Below, piece after piece: positions 42,557-51,707 of a stretch of 64,000 nucleotides of DNA; positions within the stretch are counted from its first letter, which is position 1; every line of letters starts with the position of its first letter. The stretch covers positions 62,001 through 126,000 of the forward strand of contig NZ_BBUZ01000035.1 in assembly GCF_001417735.1 (NCBI RefSeq), given 5' to 3'. A program made the translations under genes and the position numbers. This DNA is from Streptomyces sp. NBRC 110028 (GTDB lineage: Bacteria; Actinomycetota; Actinomycetes; Streptomycetales; Streptomycetaceae). The notes beneath the pieces are model-generated. The model was not told the origin of the DNA, made no database searches, and worked only from the letters and a program-made list of their open reading frames with translations.

Positions 42557-43627
42557 TCAACCGTTAACCGCCGACTCATTATTCCTCCCCAGGGCCGCTC
42601 CGGAAACGGTGGCGAAGGCGATGCCGCGCCGCTGCCAGGTGTACGTGACGGCGACGCCGTCCGCCCAGGGCACGACCGCCGGGTAGGAGAACTCGGCTCG
42701 GCCGTCGGTCCGTACGCCCGTCTCGTCCGGGACGATGGCGCCGGGGCGGGCGGCGGGCCGGTCCTCCAGCACCACCGCCCGGCGCCAGGTGATCCCGTCG
42801 TCCTCGGACACGGACAGCACCAGCGGGGTACGGGCGCCCCACGCGGCGGCCACCGGGTTGTGCGCCAGCACCACCCGGCCGTCGGCGAGCCGTACGGCGT
42901 CCAGACCGCTGTTGTTGTTCGGGACGTCCAGCGGCCGCGCGGTCGACCAGGTACGGCCGCCGTCGTGGGAGACGCTGCGGCACACCCGGCCGCAGGAGCT
43001 GCGCAGCAGCATCCGGACCTCGCCCGGGGCGCTCTCCCACAGCGTCGGCTGGATGACCCCGGCGCCGCGGAACGCCGGGCGGTCCAGCGGTACGGGCGCG
43101 GAGCGCCGCCAGCTCGCGCCGCCGTCGTCCGAGCGGTCGGTGAACGCGTCCCAGCGGCCACCGGCGCTCCGCGGCTCCTCGACGGAGGCGGGCGCGAGCC
43201 AGCCGCCGTCGGCGAGGCGGATCGGCTTGTTCTTCACCGGCCCGCGCCCACCGGCCCCTTCCGCGCCCGGCACCAGTTCGGCGGGGGCGGACCAGCCGAG
43301 GCCGCCGTCCCGGGAGCGCAGCACCCGGGTGCGCCAGCCGGGGATGCGGTGGCCGGTCTTGCAGAAGAGCAGCACCTCGCCGTGGCCGGTGGCGAACAGG
43401 ACGGGGTTCCAGTGCGGCAGCCCCGCCTCGTCCGCCACCTTCACCGGCGCCTGCCACCCGCCGCCGGTCCGCCGCGCCAGCCAGATCGCCACGTCGTCCG
43501 CGCCCTCCCGGCTTCCGGCGAACCAGGCGGCCAGCGCCTCGCCCTCCGGCAGCGGCAGCAGGGTGGAGGCGTGGCAGTGGCCGAAGCGGGGGTCGTCGCG
43601 CAGGACGAACTCGCGGTGGACGGTCAC
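42557..43627 (-). CDS. Exo-sialidase-like BNR-repeat protein
   Basis: This 356-residue protein lacks a signal peptide. Several Asp-box-like motifs are spread over a beta-propeller: SRDGGLGWSAP, SDDGGASWRR, SHDGGRTWSTARP and SEDDGITWRRA. HWNPVLF, KNKPIRLADGGWLAP and FSYPAVV are typical of the sialidase/neuraminidase-like family. Its start overlaps the transporter stop by 4 bp. A cytoplasmic enzyme coupled to an MHS transporter suggests it acts on an imported glycoside or sugar acid, perhaps not sialic acid itself. Confidence 0.8.
   Translation of the reverse strand: MTVHREFVLRDDPRFGHCHASTLLPLPEGEALAAWFAGSREGADDVAIWLARRTGGGWQAPVKVADEAGLPHWNPVLFATGHGEVLLFCKTGHRIPGWRTRVLRSRDGGLGWSAPAELVPGAEGAGGRGPVKNKPIRLADGGWLAPASVEEPRSAGGRWDAFTDRSDDGGASWRRSAPVPLDRPAFRGAGVIQPTLWESAPGEVRMLLRSSCGRVCRSVSHDGGRTWSTARPLDVPNNNSGLDAVRLADGRVVLAHNPVAAAWGARTPLVLSVSEDDGITWRRAVVLEDRPAARPGAIVPDETGVRTDGRAEFSYPAVVPWADGVAVTYTWQRRGIAFATVSGAALGRNNESAVNG
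42559..42569. promoter_or_regulatory. Half-operator upstream of the GntR gene
   Basis: AACCGTTAACC matches the arms of the inverted repeat at 45039-45060. It overlaps the sialidase stop and lies 40 bp upstream of the GntR start, so the regulator may tune its own expression separately. Confidence 0.5.
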
Positions 43628-45000
43628 GCGACCGCGCCGGTCTCCGGCGCCGCGGCCGGCTTGGTGTCCGGCGCGGGCGCGGGTTCGGGTCCGGCCGCCA
43701 TCGCGGAGCTGGTGTCGACCAGGTCGCGTCGGGAGGTCTCGGGGGTGAAGAAGTACGCGGCGGCCGCCGAGATCAGGGCGACGGCGCTCGCGTAGGCGGC
43801 CACCGGGATCCAGTTGTCGCCGCCGCCGGTGAGCGCGGTGGCGATGAACGGAGTGAGACCACCGGCCACGATCGCGCCGAGCTGGGCGCCGACCGAGGCG
43901 CCGCTGTAGCGGACCTTGGAGCCGAACAGCTCGGTGAACAGGGCGGGCTGGACGGCGTTGCAGGCGTTGTGGGCGAGATTGATGACCAGGCAGTACGCCA
44001 GCACGATCAGCACCGCGGAGCCGGACTTCAGCAGCCAGAACGCCGGGAAGGCCAGGGCCGCGGCGGCCAGGCCGCCGTAGACGTAGACCGGGCGGCGGCC
44101 CACCTTGTCGGACAGCGCGCCGAAGAAGCCGTGGGCGGGGAAGGCGAGCACCGAGGCGATCATGATGGCGGTGGTCAGGGTGGCCTTCGGGATGCCGAGG
44201 TGTTCCGGTCCGTAGGACACCGCGAAGACGGTGAGGAGGAAGAACGGCACGCTTTCGCTGAACCGCAGCGACATGATCAGCAGCACGCTCCGCCAGTCAT
44301 GGCGCAGCACGTCCAGCAGTGGCGCCTTGGCCTTGCCCTCCTCGTGCTTGACCTGCTCGAACACTGCGGACTCGCCGAGCCGGCCGCGCATCCACAGCCC
44401 TACGCCCACCAGCACCGCGCTGCACAGGAACGGCACGCGCCAGCCCCAGGACTGGAAGGACCCGTCGGGCAGGAGGCCCATCAGCGCGAACATTCCGGTG
44501 GCCAGCAGCTGTCCGGAGAAGCCGCCGGTGTTGGGCCAGGCGCTGAAGAAACCGCGGCGGTGTGCCGGGGCGTTCTCGACGACCATCAGCATGGCGCCGC
44601 CCCATTCGCCGCCGACCATGAAGCCCTGGATGAAGCGCAAGACCACGAGCAGCACCGGTGCCCAGATCCCGATGGTGTCGTACGTTGGCAGAAGACCGAC
44701 GGCGAAGGTGGCGGCGCCCATCCCGCACAACGTCGTGACCAGCGTGGTCTTCCGGCCGATGGTGTCGCCGAGGTGGCCGAAGACGAAGCCGCCGAGCGGG
44801 CGGGCGATGAAGCCGATGCCGAAGGTGGCGAACGAGGCGAGGGTGCCCGCGAACGGGCTCAGACTCGGGAAGAAGAGATCGCCGAACACCAGCGCGCTGG
44901 CGAGGCCGTAGAGCAGGAAGTCATAGAACTCGATGGTGTTGCCGATGAAGCTCGACAGCACGGTGCGGCGGAGTTGTACGGACGCGTGGCGTGAGGTCAT
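43624..45000 (-). CDS. MFS transporter, MHS type
   Basis: This 458-residue protein with 12 helices starts at ATG 45000. It begins SSFIGNTIEFYDFLLYGLASALVFG, the MHS signature, and has FGHLGDTIGRKTTLV in the first half and ALSDKVGRRPVYVYG in the second. It is the first gene of the operon and should import the substrate of the sialidase-like enzyme. It differs from the other MHS transporter at 26872 and is not a recent duplicate. Confidence 0.88.
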   Translation of the reverse strand: MTSRHASVQLRRTVLSSFIGNTIEFYDFLLYGLASALVFGDLFFPSLSPFAGTLASFATFGIGFIARPLGGFVFGHLGDTIGRKTTLVTTLCGMGAATFAVGLLPTYDTIGIWAPVLLVVLRFIQGFMVGGEWGGAMLMVVENAPAHRRGFFSAWPNTGGFSGQLLATGMFALMGLLPDGSFQSWGWRVPFLCSAVLVGVGLWMRGRLGESAVFEQVKHEEGKAKAPLLDVLRHDWRSVLLIMSLRFSESVPFFLLTVFAVSYGPEHLGIPKATLTTAIMIASVLAFPAHGFFGALSDKVGRRPVYVYGGLAAAALAFPAFWLLKSGSAVLIVLAYCLVINLAHNACNAVQPALFTELFGSKVRYSGASVGAQLGAIVAGGLTPFIATALTGGGDNWIPVAAYASAVALISAAAAYFFTPETSRRDLVDTSSAMAAGPEPAPAPDTKPAAAPETGAVA

Positions 45001-45038
45001 GTGGTTCTCCTGCTCGGGGCCTCGTTGCCCGGGACATT

Positions 45039-45060
45039 GGTTAACCGTTCACGGTTAACC
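45039..45060. promoter_or_regulatory. GntR-type operator with perfect 9-bp arms
   Basis: GGTTAACCG (45039-45047), spacer TTCA, CGGTTAACC (45052-45060). It covers the region just downstream of the -10 of the minus-strand promoter at 45068-45096, so binding would block transcription of the transporter operon. Confidence 0.75.
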
Positions 45061-45067
45061 GTGGCGA

Positions 45068-45096
45068 AGTATGGGAGCCCGCACCACGCCTGTCAA
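45068..45096 (-). promoter_or_regulatory. Promoter of the MFS-sialidase-GntR operon
   Basis: On the minus strand TTGACA (45096-45091), a 17-bp spacer and CATACT (45073-45068). The start is expected near 45061, at the edge of the inverted repeat. Confidence 0.75.
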
Positions 45097-45107
45097 TGGG
45101 CGCACCC

Positions 45108-45136
45108 TTGACGGCCCCGGGGCGACTCCGTACCTT
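45108..45136 (+). promoter_or_regulatory. Promoter of the GH3 beta-glucosidase gene
   Basis: TTGACG (45108-45113), a 17-bp spacer and TACCTT (45131-45136). It lies 12 bp from the divergent promoter of the transporter operon, so the two may interfere. Confidence 0.6.
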
Positions 45137-45188
45137 CGGTTCAACTTTTTAAAGATCAAAACCGTCGGACACCCGGAACACCCTCAGA

Positions 45189-45208
45189 ACTCTTCAAGAC
45201 TCTTCAAG
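45189..45208 (+). repeat. 10-bp perfect tandem repeat in the GH3 leader
   Basis: ACTCTTCAAG is repeated twice without a gap between the predicted promoter and the ATG at 45220. An AT-rich block at 45137-45164 with CGGTT/AACCG ends lies farther upstream. The role is unknown; an operator is possible. Confidence 0.6.
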
Positions 45209-45219
45209 GGACGAAGAAC

Positions 45220-47523
45220 ATGAATGGTGTGCGCAGACGAACGGTGCTCGCCGCGGCCGGTGGCACCGCCATCGCGGGCAGGGCCGCCACCGGCACCGCC
45301 CACGCCCGGGAGCGGCCGGGCCCGGGCGAGGGACCTACGGCGGAGCCCGCCCCGTACGAGGCCAAGGTCCAGGCCCTGCTGGGGCGGATGACGGTCGAGG
45401 AGAAACTGGGCCAGCTGCAGCAGCTCGCCTGGACCGGCGACACCGGGCCCGGCGGCGGGCAGACCGCCGCGGCGGAGAAGGCGGCCCGCCAGGGACGGCT
45501 CGGCTCCGTCCTCAACATCTACGGCGCGAAGTCCACCAACGCGCTCCAGCGGATGGCCGTGGAGGAGTCACGCCTGGGCATCCCGCTGGTGTTCGGCCTC
45601 GATGTCATCCATGGCATGTGGACCACCTTCCCCATCCCGCTGGCCCAGGCCGCGAGTTTCGACCCGGCGGTGGCCGAACGGGACGCCGAGGTGTCGGCGA
45701 GGGAGGCCCGCTCGGGCGGGGTGCACTGGGCCTTCTCCCCCATGATGGACGTCACCCACGAACCGCGCTGGGGGCGGATCTCCGAAGGCAGCGGCGAGGA
45801 CCCGCATCTGACGGCCGCGTTCGCCGCCGCCAAGACCCGCGGCTACCAGGGCGAGGACTTGAGCGCGAAGGACCGGCTCGCGGCGTGCGCCAAGCACTTC
45901 GTGGCGTACGGCGGCGCCGAGGGCGGACGCGACTACAACACGGTGGACGTCTCCGAGGCCCGGCTGCGCAACCTCTACCTCGGGCCCTTCCTCGCGGCCG
46001 TGGACGCCGGGGTGGCCACCGTCATGGCGAGCTTCAACACCATCGGCGGGGTGCCCGCCCACGGCAACCGGCACACCCTCACCGACATCCTCAAAGAGGA
46101 GTGGGAGTTCGGCGGCGTCGTCGTCAGCGACTACAACGGCGTTCAGGAAATGACGGTCCATGGCTTCGCCGCCGACCACGCCGACGCCGGGCGGCTGGCG
46201 CTGAACGCCGGGGTCGACATGGAGATGGTCAGCACCACCCTGGCCGACCACGGCAAGCGGCTGCTGCGCAGCGGGGCGATCACCGCCGCGCGGCTGGACG
46301 ACGCGGTGGCCCGCGTCCTGCGGCTCAAGTTCCGGCTCGGGCTCTTCGAACACCCCTACGCGGACGAGGACGCGGCAATCGAGGAGCCCACCAAGGAGTC
46401 CCGGGCGGCGGCGCGCGAGACGGCCGCGCGCACCATGGTGCTGCTCAAGAACGTCCCGGCCGGGAAGGGGAAGACGGCGCTGCTCCCGCTCAGCCGGTCG
46501 GTCTCCTCCATCGCCGTCGTCGGGCCCTTCGGCGACTCCACCGATCTGCGGGGCTCCTGGGCCGGGCCCTGGGCGGACGCGTTCGCGCCGGTCACCGTCC
46601 TGGACGCGGTCAAGGACGCCGCGCCGAAGGCCCGGGTCGACCACGCCCGCGGCGTGGACCCGGCGGGCGAGGACACCGGCGGCATCGCCAAGGCCGCCGC
46701 GGTCGCCAGGGCGGCCGAGGTGGCGATCGTCGTGGTCGGGGAGGCCTCGGCGCTCAGCGGGGAAGCGGCCGTACGCAGCGACATCAGCCTGCCCGGGCAG
46801 CAGGAGAAGCTGATCGCGGCGATCGCGGACACCGGCACGCCCTTCGTCGTGGTCCAGGTCAGCGGCCGCCCGCTGACGATGGGCGGCTGGCTGGACTCGG
46901 CGCCCGCCGTGCTCCAGGCGTGGCATCCGGGCATCGAGGGCGGAAACGCCATCGCGGACGTCCTGTTCGGCAGCGTGAACCCCGGCGGCAAACTGCCCGT
47001 GTCCTTCCCGCGCTCGGTCGGGCAGATCCCCCTCTACTACAACCACGAGAACACCGGGCGCCCCTACGACCCGGACAACAAGTACACCTCCAAGTACCTC
47101 GATCTCGCCGACGGCCCGCAGTTCGCCTTCGGCCACGGCCTCGGCTACACCACCTTCGACATCGGCGCGCCGGAGCTGTCCGTCAGCCGCGTCACGGCCG
47201 ACGCGCTGCGCGAGGGCGACACCGTGGAGGTGGCGGTCACGGTGCGCAACACCGGGGACCGCGAGGGGGACGAGGTGGTGCAGGTGTATCTGCGCGACCC
47301 GGTGGCCAGCGTCGTACAACCGGTGCGGCGGCTGTGCGGCTTCCGCCGGATCACCCTCGGCGCCGGCAAGTCCACCACCGTCCGTTTCCGGCTGGGCGCC
47401 GAGGATCTGGGCTTTTGGACCCATGACCGGGACGGCACGTTCACGGTGGAGAAGGGAGAGATCCAGATCTTCGCCGGCAACAGCTCGCTGGCGAAGGGTG
47501 AACGCGTCCTGACGATCACATAG
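45220..47523 (+). CDS. Tat-exported GH3 beta-glucosidase (BglX-like)
   Basis: This 767-residue protein has a twin-arginine signal (RRRTVLAAAGG, cleavage near residue 30). The N-terminal barrel carries RWGRISEGSGEDP, the KHF motif in CAKHFVAYG, and the nucleophile Asp in VVVSDYNGVQEM (about residue 304). The second GH3 domain and a C-terminal fibronectin-like domain (VTVRNTGDREGDEVVQVYL) follow. It would cleave beta-linked glucosides outside the cell. It has its own promoter and a repeat-bearing leader. Confidence 0.93.
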   Translation: MNGVRRRTVLAAAGGTAIAGRAATGTAHARERPGPGEGPTAEPAPYEAKVQALLGRMTVEEKLGQLQQLAWTGDTGPGGGQTAAAEKAARQGRLGSVLNIYGAKSTNALQRMAVEESRLGIPLVFGLDVIHGMWTTFPIPLAQAASFDPAVAERDAEVSAREARSGGVHWAFSPMMDVTHEPRWGRISEGSGEDPHLTAAFAAAKTRGYQGEDLSAKDRLAACAKHFVAYGGAEGGRDYNTVDVSEARLRNLYLGPFLAAVDAGVATVMASFNTIGGVPAHGNRHTLTDILKEEWEFGGVVVSDYNGVQEMTVHGFAADHADAGRLALNAGVDMEMVSTTLADHGKRLLRSGAITAARLDDAVARVLRLKFRLGLFEHPYADEDAAIEEPTKESRAAARETAARTMVLLKNVPAGKGKTALLPLSRSVSSIAVVGPFGDSTDLRGSWAGPWADAFAPVTVLDAVKDAAPKARVDHARGVDPAGEDTGGIAKAAAVARAAEVAIVVVGEASALSGEAAVRSDISLPGQQEKLIAAIADTGTPFVVVQVSGRPLTMGGWLDSAPAVLQAWHPGIEGGNAIADVLFGSVNPGGKLPVSFPRSVGQIPLYYNHENTGRPYDPDNKYTSKYLDLADGPQFAFGHGLGYTTFDIGAPELSVSRVTADALREGDTVEVAVTVRNTGDREGDEVVQVYLRDPVASVVQPVRRLCGFRRITLGAGKSTTVRFRLGAEDLGFWTHDRDGTFTVEKGEIQIFAGNSSLAKGERVLTIT

Positions 47524-47707
47524 TGGGACAGCGTCCGGTCTTCTGCACCGCGCGCCCGGGTTACTTGTAGGGTGCATGCTGACAACTCCAGCCCGGGAAG
47601 ACACCGCTCATGACCGCCGCGCCCCGTCCCTCGCCCCGCGTCCCGAGACCCCGCCCCGGCCCGCGGCACCCCGCGGCCCACCGGAACTCCGGCCGGGCGG
47701 AGGCCCC

Positions 47708-48631
47708 GTGGGCGGTGTGATCACCGGCTTCGGCGTCATCGCGAGCATCATCGTCACCGGCTATGTGCTCGGCCGCCGAGGAGCGCTGGGCGGGTCGGGG
47801 CGGGAGGTCCTGACCAGGCTCTCCTTCAACGTCGCCTCCCCCGCGTTGCTGTTCTCCACGCTCGCCCGCGCCGACCTGTCCGTCGTCGTCTCGACCCCGC
47901 TGCTCGTCACGGCCCTGAGCACCTTCGTGGTGGCGGGCGCGTTCGTCGCGGTCGGCGCGGTACGCAAGTGGAGCGTGGGCCGCACCACGATCGGCGCCCT
48001 GTGCGCGAGTTATGTGAACGCGGGCAACCTCGGCATCCCGATCGCCGTGTACGTCCTCGGCGACGCGTCCCTCATCGCCCCGGTGCTGCTGTTCCAGCAA
48101 CTGGTGATGACCCCGATCGCACTCACCGTCATCGACCTCAGCCGCCCCGGGGAGCATCCGCCCTCGCTGGTTCGCCGGCTGACCACCCCCTTCCGCAACC
48201 CCGTCGTCATCGGCTCGCTGTCCGGGGTCGCGGTGGCCGCCTCGGGGTGGCGGGTGCCCGGGCCCGTCATGGAACCGTTCACGCTGATGGGCGGCATGGC
48301 CGTACCCGCCGTGCTGCTCGCCTTCGGCATCTCGCTGCCGGGCAGTGAGCTGCCCGGGCGCGGCGAGGAGCGCGGCCCGGTGCTGCTGTCGGTGGCGCTG
48401 AAATCCTTCGGCCAGCCGGTGGTGGCCTGGGCCATCGCGGCCGGAGTCTTCCGGCTCAGCGGCCCGGCCCTCCTCGCGGCCGTCGTCACCTCCGCGCTCC
48501 CCTCGGCACAGAACCTCTTCACCTACGCCGTGCGCTACGACACGAGCACCATCCTGGCCCGCGAGTCCATCCTGCTGTCCACGGTGCTGGCCGCGCCGGT
48601 GCTCATCACGGTGGCGGCACTGCTGGGCTGA
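47708..48631 (+). CDS. AEC family transporter
   Basis: I choose GTG 47708, preceded by GCGGAGG, giving 307 residues. Starting at ATG 47576 would add 44 Pro/Arg-rich residues unlike the family. About ten hydrophobic segments are present, beginning VITGFGVIASIIVTGYVLGRRG, with NAGNLGIPIAVYVLGD and SALPSAQNLFTYAVRY typical of the auxin efflux carrier/malonate permease family. The substrate is probably a small organic anion. Confidence 0.85.
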   Translation: MGGVITGFGVIASIIVTGYVLGRRGALGGSGREVLTRLSFNVASPALLFSTLARADLSVVVSTPLLVTALSTFVVAGAFVAVGAVRKWSVGRTTIGALCASYVNAGNLGIPIAVYVLGDASLIAPVLLFQQLVMTPIALTVIDLSRPGEHPPSLVRRLTTPFRNPVVIGSLSGVAVAASGWRVPGPVMEPFTLMGGMAVPAVLLAFGISLPGSELPGRGEERGPVLLSVALKSFGQPVVAWAIAAGVFRLSGPALLAAVVTSALPSAQNLFTYAVRYDTSTILARESILLSTVLAAPVLITVAALLG

Positions 48632-48824
48632 GCCCGGGAACCGGTTGGGTTTACCCCTGGAGGCCCAGGGCAGGCGACTGAACGTGCTTCGGACCGGAGG
48701 CACGCACCGTGGGAGCGCTCTGACGGCTCCAGGACACGGCCCCCGGTCCGTATCCTGCGCGCTCCCGCATGGCAGCGACCACGGTCCCAGGCGACCCGTC
48801 AGCCCACTGCAGGAGGTGTGTGAC

Positions 48825-49649
48825 ATGACGACCGCAGCGCAGCACAGGACACGTCCCCGGTCCGCTTCCTCGAAGCACCCGCACGACGACGCCCCCGACA
48901 CCAGCGCCGAGTTCCACCAGATGGCCCGCCTCCCCGACGGCCCCGAGAAGGAGGCGCTGCGGCAGCGGGTGGTGGAGGCGTGGATGCCGATGGCGCGGCG
49001 GCTGGCCCGCCAGTACCGCAACCGGGGCGAAGCCCTGGAGGACCTGGAGCAGGTGGCCGCGCTCGGCCTGGTGAAGGCCGTCAAACGGTACGACCCCGGG
49101 CACGGCACGGCGTTCGCGGGCTTCGCGGTGCCCACCGTCGTCGGCGAGATCAAGCGCCACTTCCGGGACCACCTGTGGGTGCTGCACGTCCCGCGCCGGG
49201 TCCAGGAGCTGCGCAACCGGGTGCGGGTCGCGCACCGGGAGCTGTCGCAGTCCCTCGACGACGCCACGGTGCCCACCGAGGCCATCGCCGAGCGCACCGG
49301 CCTCAGCGAGAAGGAGGTGCGCATCGGCATGGAGGCCATGGGCAGCTTCACCCCGTTGTCCCTCGACGCCCAGCTGACCGGCGCGGACGACGGCTACTCG
49401 CTGGCGGACACGCTCGGCTGCCAGGAGCCCGAGTACGACCGGGTGGTGGAACGCGAGGCGGTGCGCCCCGGGCTCCGGCGGCTGGCCGACCGGGAGCGCC
49501 AGATCCTCTACATGCGGTTCTTCTGCGACATGACCCAGAGCCGGATCGCCGAGCAGCTGGGCATCTCCCAGATGCATGTCTCCCGGCTCATCAACCGCAC
49601 CTGCTCGACGCTGCGCGCCCAGGCCATGGCCGAGCCGGTCGCAAGCTGA
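48825..49649 (+). CDS. SigB/SigF-family RNA polymerase sigma factor
   Basis: The protein has 274 residues and starts at ATG 48825 after an ideal AGGAGG. Region 2 (GEALEDLEQVAALGLVKAV, YDPGHGTAFAGFAVPTVVGE), region 3 (LRNRVRVAHRELSQ, AIAERTGLSEKEV) and region 4 (LADRERQILYMRFFCDMTQ, IAEQLGISQMHVSRLI) are complete. This family governs osmotic and oxidative stress responses and differentiation and is controlled by partner switching. No anti-sigma gene is adjacent. A palindrome-like TGGGAGCGCTCTGA lies about 100 bp upstream. Confidence 0.92.
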   Translation: MTTAAQHRTRPRSASSKHPHDDAPDTSAEFHQMARLPDGPEKEALRQRVVEAWMPMARRLARQYRNRGEALEDLEQVAALGLVKAVKRYDPGHGTAFAGFAVPTVVGEIKRHFRDHLWVLHVPRRVQELRNRVRVAHRELSQSLDDATVPTEAIAERTGLSEKEVRIGMEAMGSFTPLSLDAQLTGADDGYSLADTLGCQEPEYDRVVEREAVRPGLRRLADRERQILYMRFFCDMTQSRIAEQLGISQMHVSRLINRTCSTLRAQAMAEPVAS

Positions 49650-49818
49650 ACGACGTACCGCCCGCCGCTCCCCCGCGTTGCGCCGCTGGAACGATGTGCA
49701 TCGCCTCAGCGGGTGACCGTGGCGCCGTGGAGAGCGCCGGGTCCGCCCCGGGCTGGAAGGGTCGGGACGCGCGACCCACGGACACCCGGCGGCGGACACC
49801 CAGCGAAGGAGAACACTG

Positions 49819-50655
49819 ATGACCACCCCCCAAGGCCCGCCCTCGCTGTCCGACCTGGGGCTCCTCACGGACCAGAAGGCGCTGGTGACCGGGGCCAACT
49901 CGGGCATCGGCAAGGCGACCGCCATCGCCCTGGGGCGCGCGGGCGCCGATGTGGTCGTCAACTACGTCTCCGACCGGCCTGCCGCCGAGGCCGTCGTGAA
50001 GGAGATCGAGGGCCACGGTGTGCGCGCCTACGCCCACCAGGCGGATGTGTCGCGCGAGGACCAGGTGGTCGACATGGTGTCCACCATGGTCGACCGGCTC
50101 GGCACGATCGACATCCTGGTCGCCAACGCGGGCCTCCAGCGCGACGCTCCGACGGTGGAGATGACCCTGGCGGACTGGGAGAAGGTGCTCTCGGTCAACC
50201 TCACCGGTCAGTTCCTGTGCGTCAGGGAGGCGGTCAAGGAATTCCAGCGGCGCGGTGTCGTTCCCGAGGTGTCACGGGCGGCCGGGAAGATCATCTGCAT
50301 GAGCTCGGTCCACCAGATCATCCCCTGGGCCGGTCATGTGAACTACGCGTCGTCCAAGGGCGGTGTGTCGATGATGATGCAGACCATGGCCCAGGAGCTG
50401 GCGCCGCAGAAGATCAGGGTGAACGCGGTCGCGCCGGGTGCCATCCGGACCCCGATCAACCGTGATGCGTGGGACACCGAGGACGCCCGGAACGCCCTGC
50501 TGGAGCTGATCCCCTACGGCCGGATCGGTGAGCCGCAGGACATCGCGTACGCGGCGGTCGTCCTCGCCTCCGACCTGTGCGACTACGTCGTGGGCACCAC
50601 GCTGTACGTGGACGGCGGGATGACCCTCTTCCCCGGCTTCGCGACGGGCGGCTGA
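49819..50655 (+). CDS. Glucose 1-dehydrogenase-like SDR
   Basis: The protein has 278 residues with GAAGGAG upstream. The cofactor loop TGANSGIGKAT, the active site ICMSSVHQIIPWAGHVNYASSKGG and the C-terminus YVVGTTLYVDGGM are intact. The HQIIPW context is characteristic of glucose 1-dehydrogenases of the SDR class. It lies downstream of the SigB-type gene in the same direction, but 169 bp away. A stress-linked role (NAD(P)H supply) is inference. Confidence 0.85.
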   Translation: MTTPQGPPSLSDLGLLTDQKALVTGANSGIGKATAIALGRAGADVVVNYVSDRPAAEAVVKEIEGHGVRAYAHQADVSREDQVVDMVSTMVDRLGTIDILVANAGLQRDAPTVEMTLADWEKVLSVNLTGQFLCVREAVKEFQRRGVVPEVSRAAGKIICMSSVHQIIPWAGHVNYASSKGGVSMMMQTMAQELAPQKIRVNAVAPGAIRTPINRDAWDTEDARNALLELIPYGRIGEPQDIAYAAVVLASDLCDYVVGTTLYVDGGMTLFPGFATGG

Positions 50656-50797
50656 CCGCGCCACGATGGCGCCGCCCCAGGCGCCACGATGACGCGTGAA
50701 GGGCACATCGGCCGGGCCCACGCGCCACCATCAGGCGATAAGGCGCGGGGGGAGCGACGATGGTGGTGTCACTGTTCCCTCAAGGAGGTGGACGACG

Positions 50798-51478
50798 ATG
50801 ACGTTCCCCTCGGACAACTCGCGCGACGCCGAACAGCGCGATGAGCGCGCCGCCGGTCCTGACCGCCCCTTCACCGGCCTGCTGGGCACCCTGTCGGATG
50901 CCGCGTGGCAGATGCTGCTGACCGCGGGTCTGGTCGCGATCGTGCTGGGGCTGCTGGTGCTGGTGTGGCCCGCGGCCACCCTTGCGGTGGTCGGCGCCCT
51001 GTTCGGTGTCTATCTGCTGATCACCGGCATCGTTCAGCTGGTCGCGGCCTTCGGGGCGCACATCCCGGGATCGATGCGCGTCCTCAGCTTCGTCAGCGGC
51101 GCGGTGAGCGTGTTCCTCGGCCTGATCTGCTTCCGGGGTCCGGCCCAGTCGATCCTGCTGCTCGCGCTGTGGATCGGATTCGCCTGGCTGCTGCGGGGTG
51201 TCATGCACACCGTCATGGCCGTCCAGGACACGGGAATCCCCGCCCGCGGCTGGCAGATCTTCCTCGGTGTCATCACCGCCCTGGCCGGAATCGTGCTGAT
51301 CGTGTCGCCCTTCGGCTCCATCGCCGCGCTCACCCTGGTGACCGGCGTCTGGCTGCTGGTCCTGGGCATCATCGAGGTCATTCACGGGATCCAGCTGCGG
51401 GCCCGGCTCGGAGGCCATGCCCCCCGCCAGGCACATCACGGATTCCGCTTCCGCCATCAGCCCCATCCGCAAGCCTAG
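50798..51478 (+). CDS. HdeD/DUF308 family membrane protein
   Basis: The protein has 226 residues and follows AAGGAGG. After a charged N-terminus there are about six membrane helices in pairs, each with a short GxxLxxxG-type pattern (VAIVLGLLVLVWPAATLAVV, FVSGAVSVFLGLICF, VITALAGIVLIVSPFGSIAALTLV). DUF308 proteins are related to the acid-stress protein HdeD. It may belong to the stress regulon of the nearby sigma factor, but no SigB-type promoter was found. Confidence 0.85.
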   Translation: MTFPSDNSRDAEQRDERAAGPDRPFTGLLGTLSDAAWQMLLTAGLVAIVLGLLVLVWPAATLAVVGALFGVYLLITGIVQLVAAFGAHIPGSMRVLSFVSGAVSVFLGLICFRGPAQSILLLALWIGFAWLLRGVMHTVMAVQDTGIPARGWQIFLGVITALAGIVLIVSPFGSIAALTLVTGVWLLVLGIIEVIHGIQLRARLGGHAPRQAHHGFRFRHQPHPQA

Positions 51479-51484
51479 AACCAC

Positions 51485-51513
51485 CGCGACAGCCGCCCCG
51501 AGCGGCTGTCGCG
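51485..51513. terminator. Strong bidirectional terminator hairpin
   Basis: Perfect 12-bp arms (CGCGACAGCCGC at 51485-51496 and its complement at 51502-51513) enclose CCCGA. It starts 7 bp after the DUF308 gene and serves the small minus-strand gene as well. Confidence 0.85.
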
Positions 51514-51525
51514 ACAACCTGTGGG

Positions 51526-51684
51526 CTAATGGGTCTGCACCCACCACGCCATCAGACCGATGGCCGCGGTGCCGGATGCGTACGACGCGCCGCGCACGAA
51601 GTTCGCGGCGGCGAGCCGACCGTATCGACGCCATCTACTACGGGAACGGCTGGGTACCGGTGGGCGAACCTCCATCGTCTGCAT
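51526..51684 (-). CDS. Small single-pass membrane protein
   Basis: From ATG 51684, preceded by AAAGGGG, this is a 52-residue protein with a basic start (SRSRSRWRRYGRL) and a hydrophobic C-terminal half ending GTAAIGLMAWWVQTH. The frame is open to 51759, but the upstream part lacks a ribosome-binding site. No family is recognised. Its own Shine-Dalgarno sequence, an upstream palindrome and a shared terminator support it being a real gene. Confidence 0.55.
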   Translation of the reverse strand: MQTMEVRPPVPSRSRSRWRRYGRLAAANFVRGASYASGTAAIGLMAWWVQTH

Positions 51685-51707
51685 ATGGAGCCCCTTTCGT
51701 GACCGTA

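Noticed and set aside
45568..47604. 678-codon minus-strand frame opposite the GH3 gene
   Set aside because: It is a shadow of the beta-glucosidase frame; no start signal or motif.
47576..47707. Extended N-terminus of the AEC transporter
   Set aside because: The 44 extra residues are Pro/Arg-rich and unlike the family, and the ribosome-binding site lies before 47708.
48710..48723. CebR-like box TGGGAGCGCTCTGA upstream of the SigB-type gene
   Set aside because: It matches the cellobiose-regulator box in 12 of 14 positions but stands before a sigma factor gene. A related GGGAGCGCTCT also occurs at 41058, so it may be chance; not strong enough to call.
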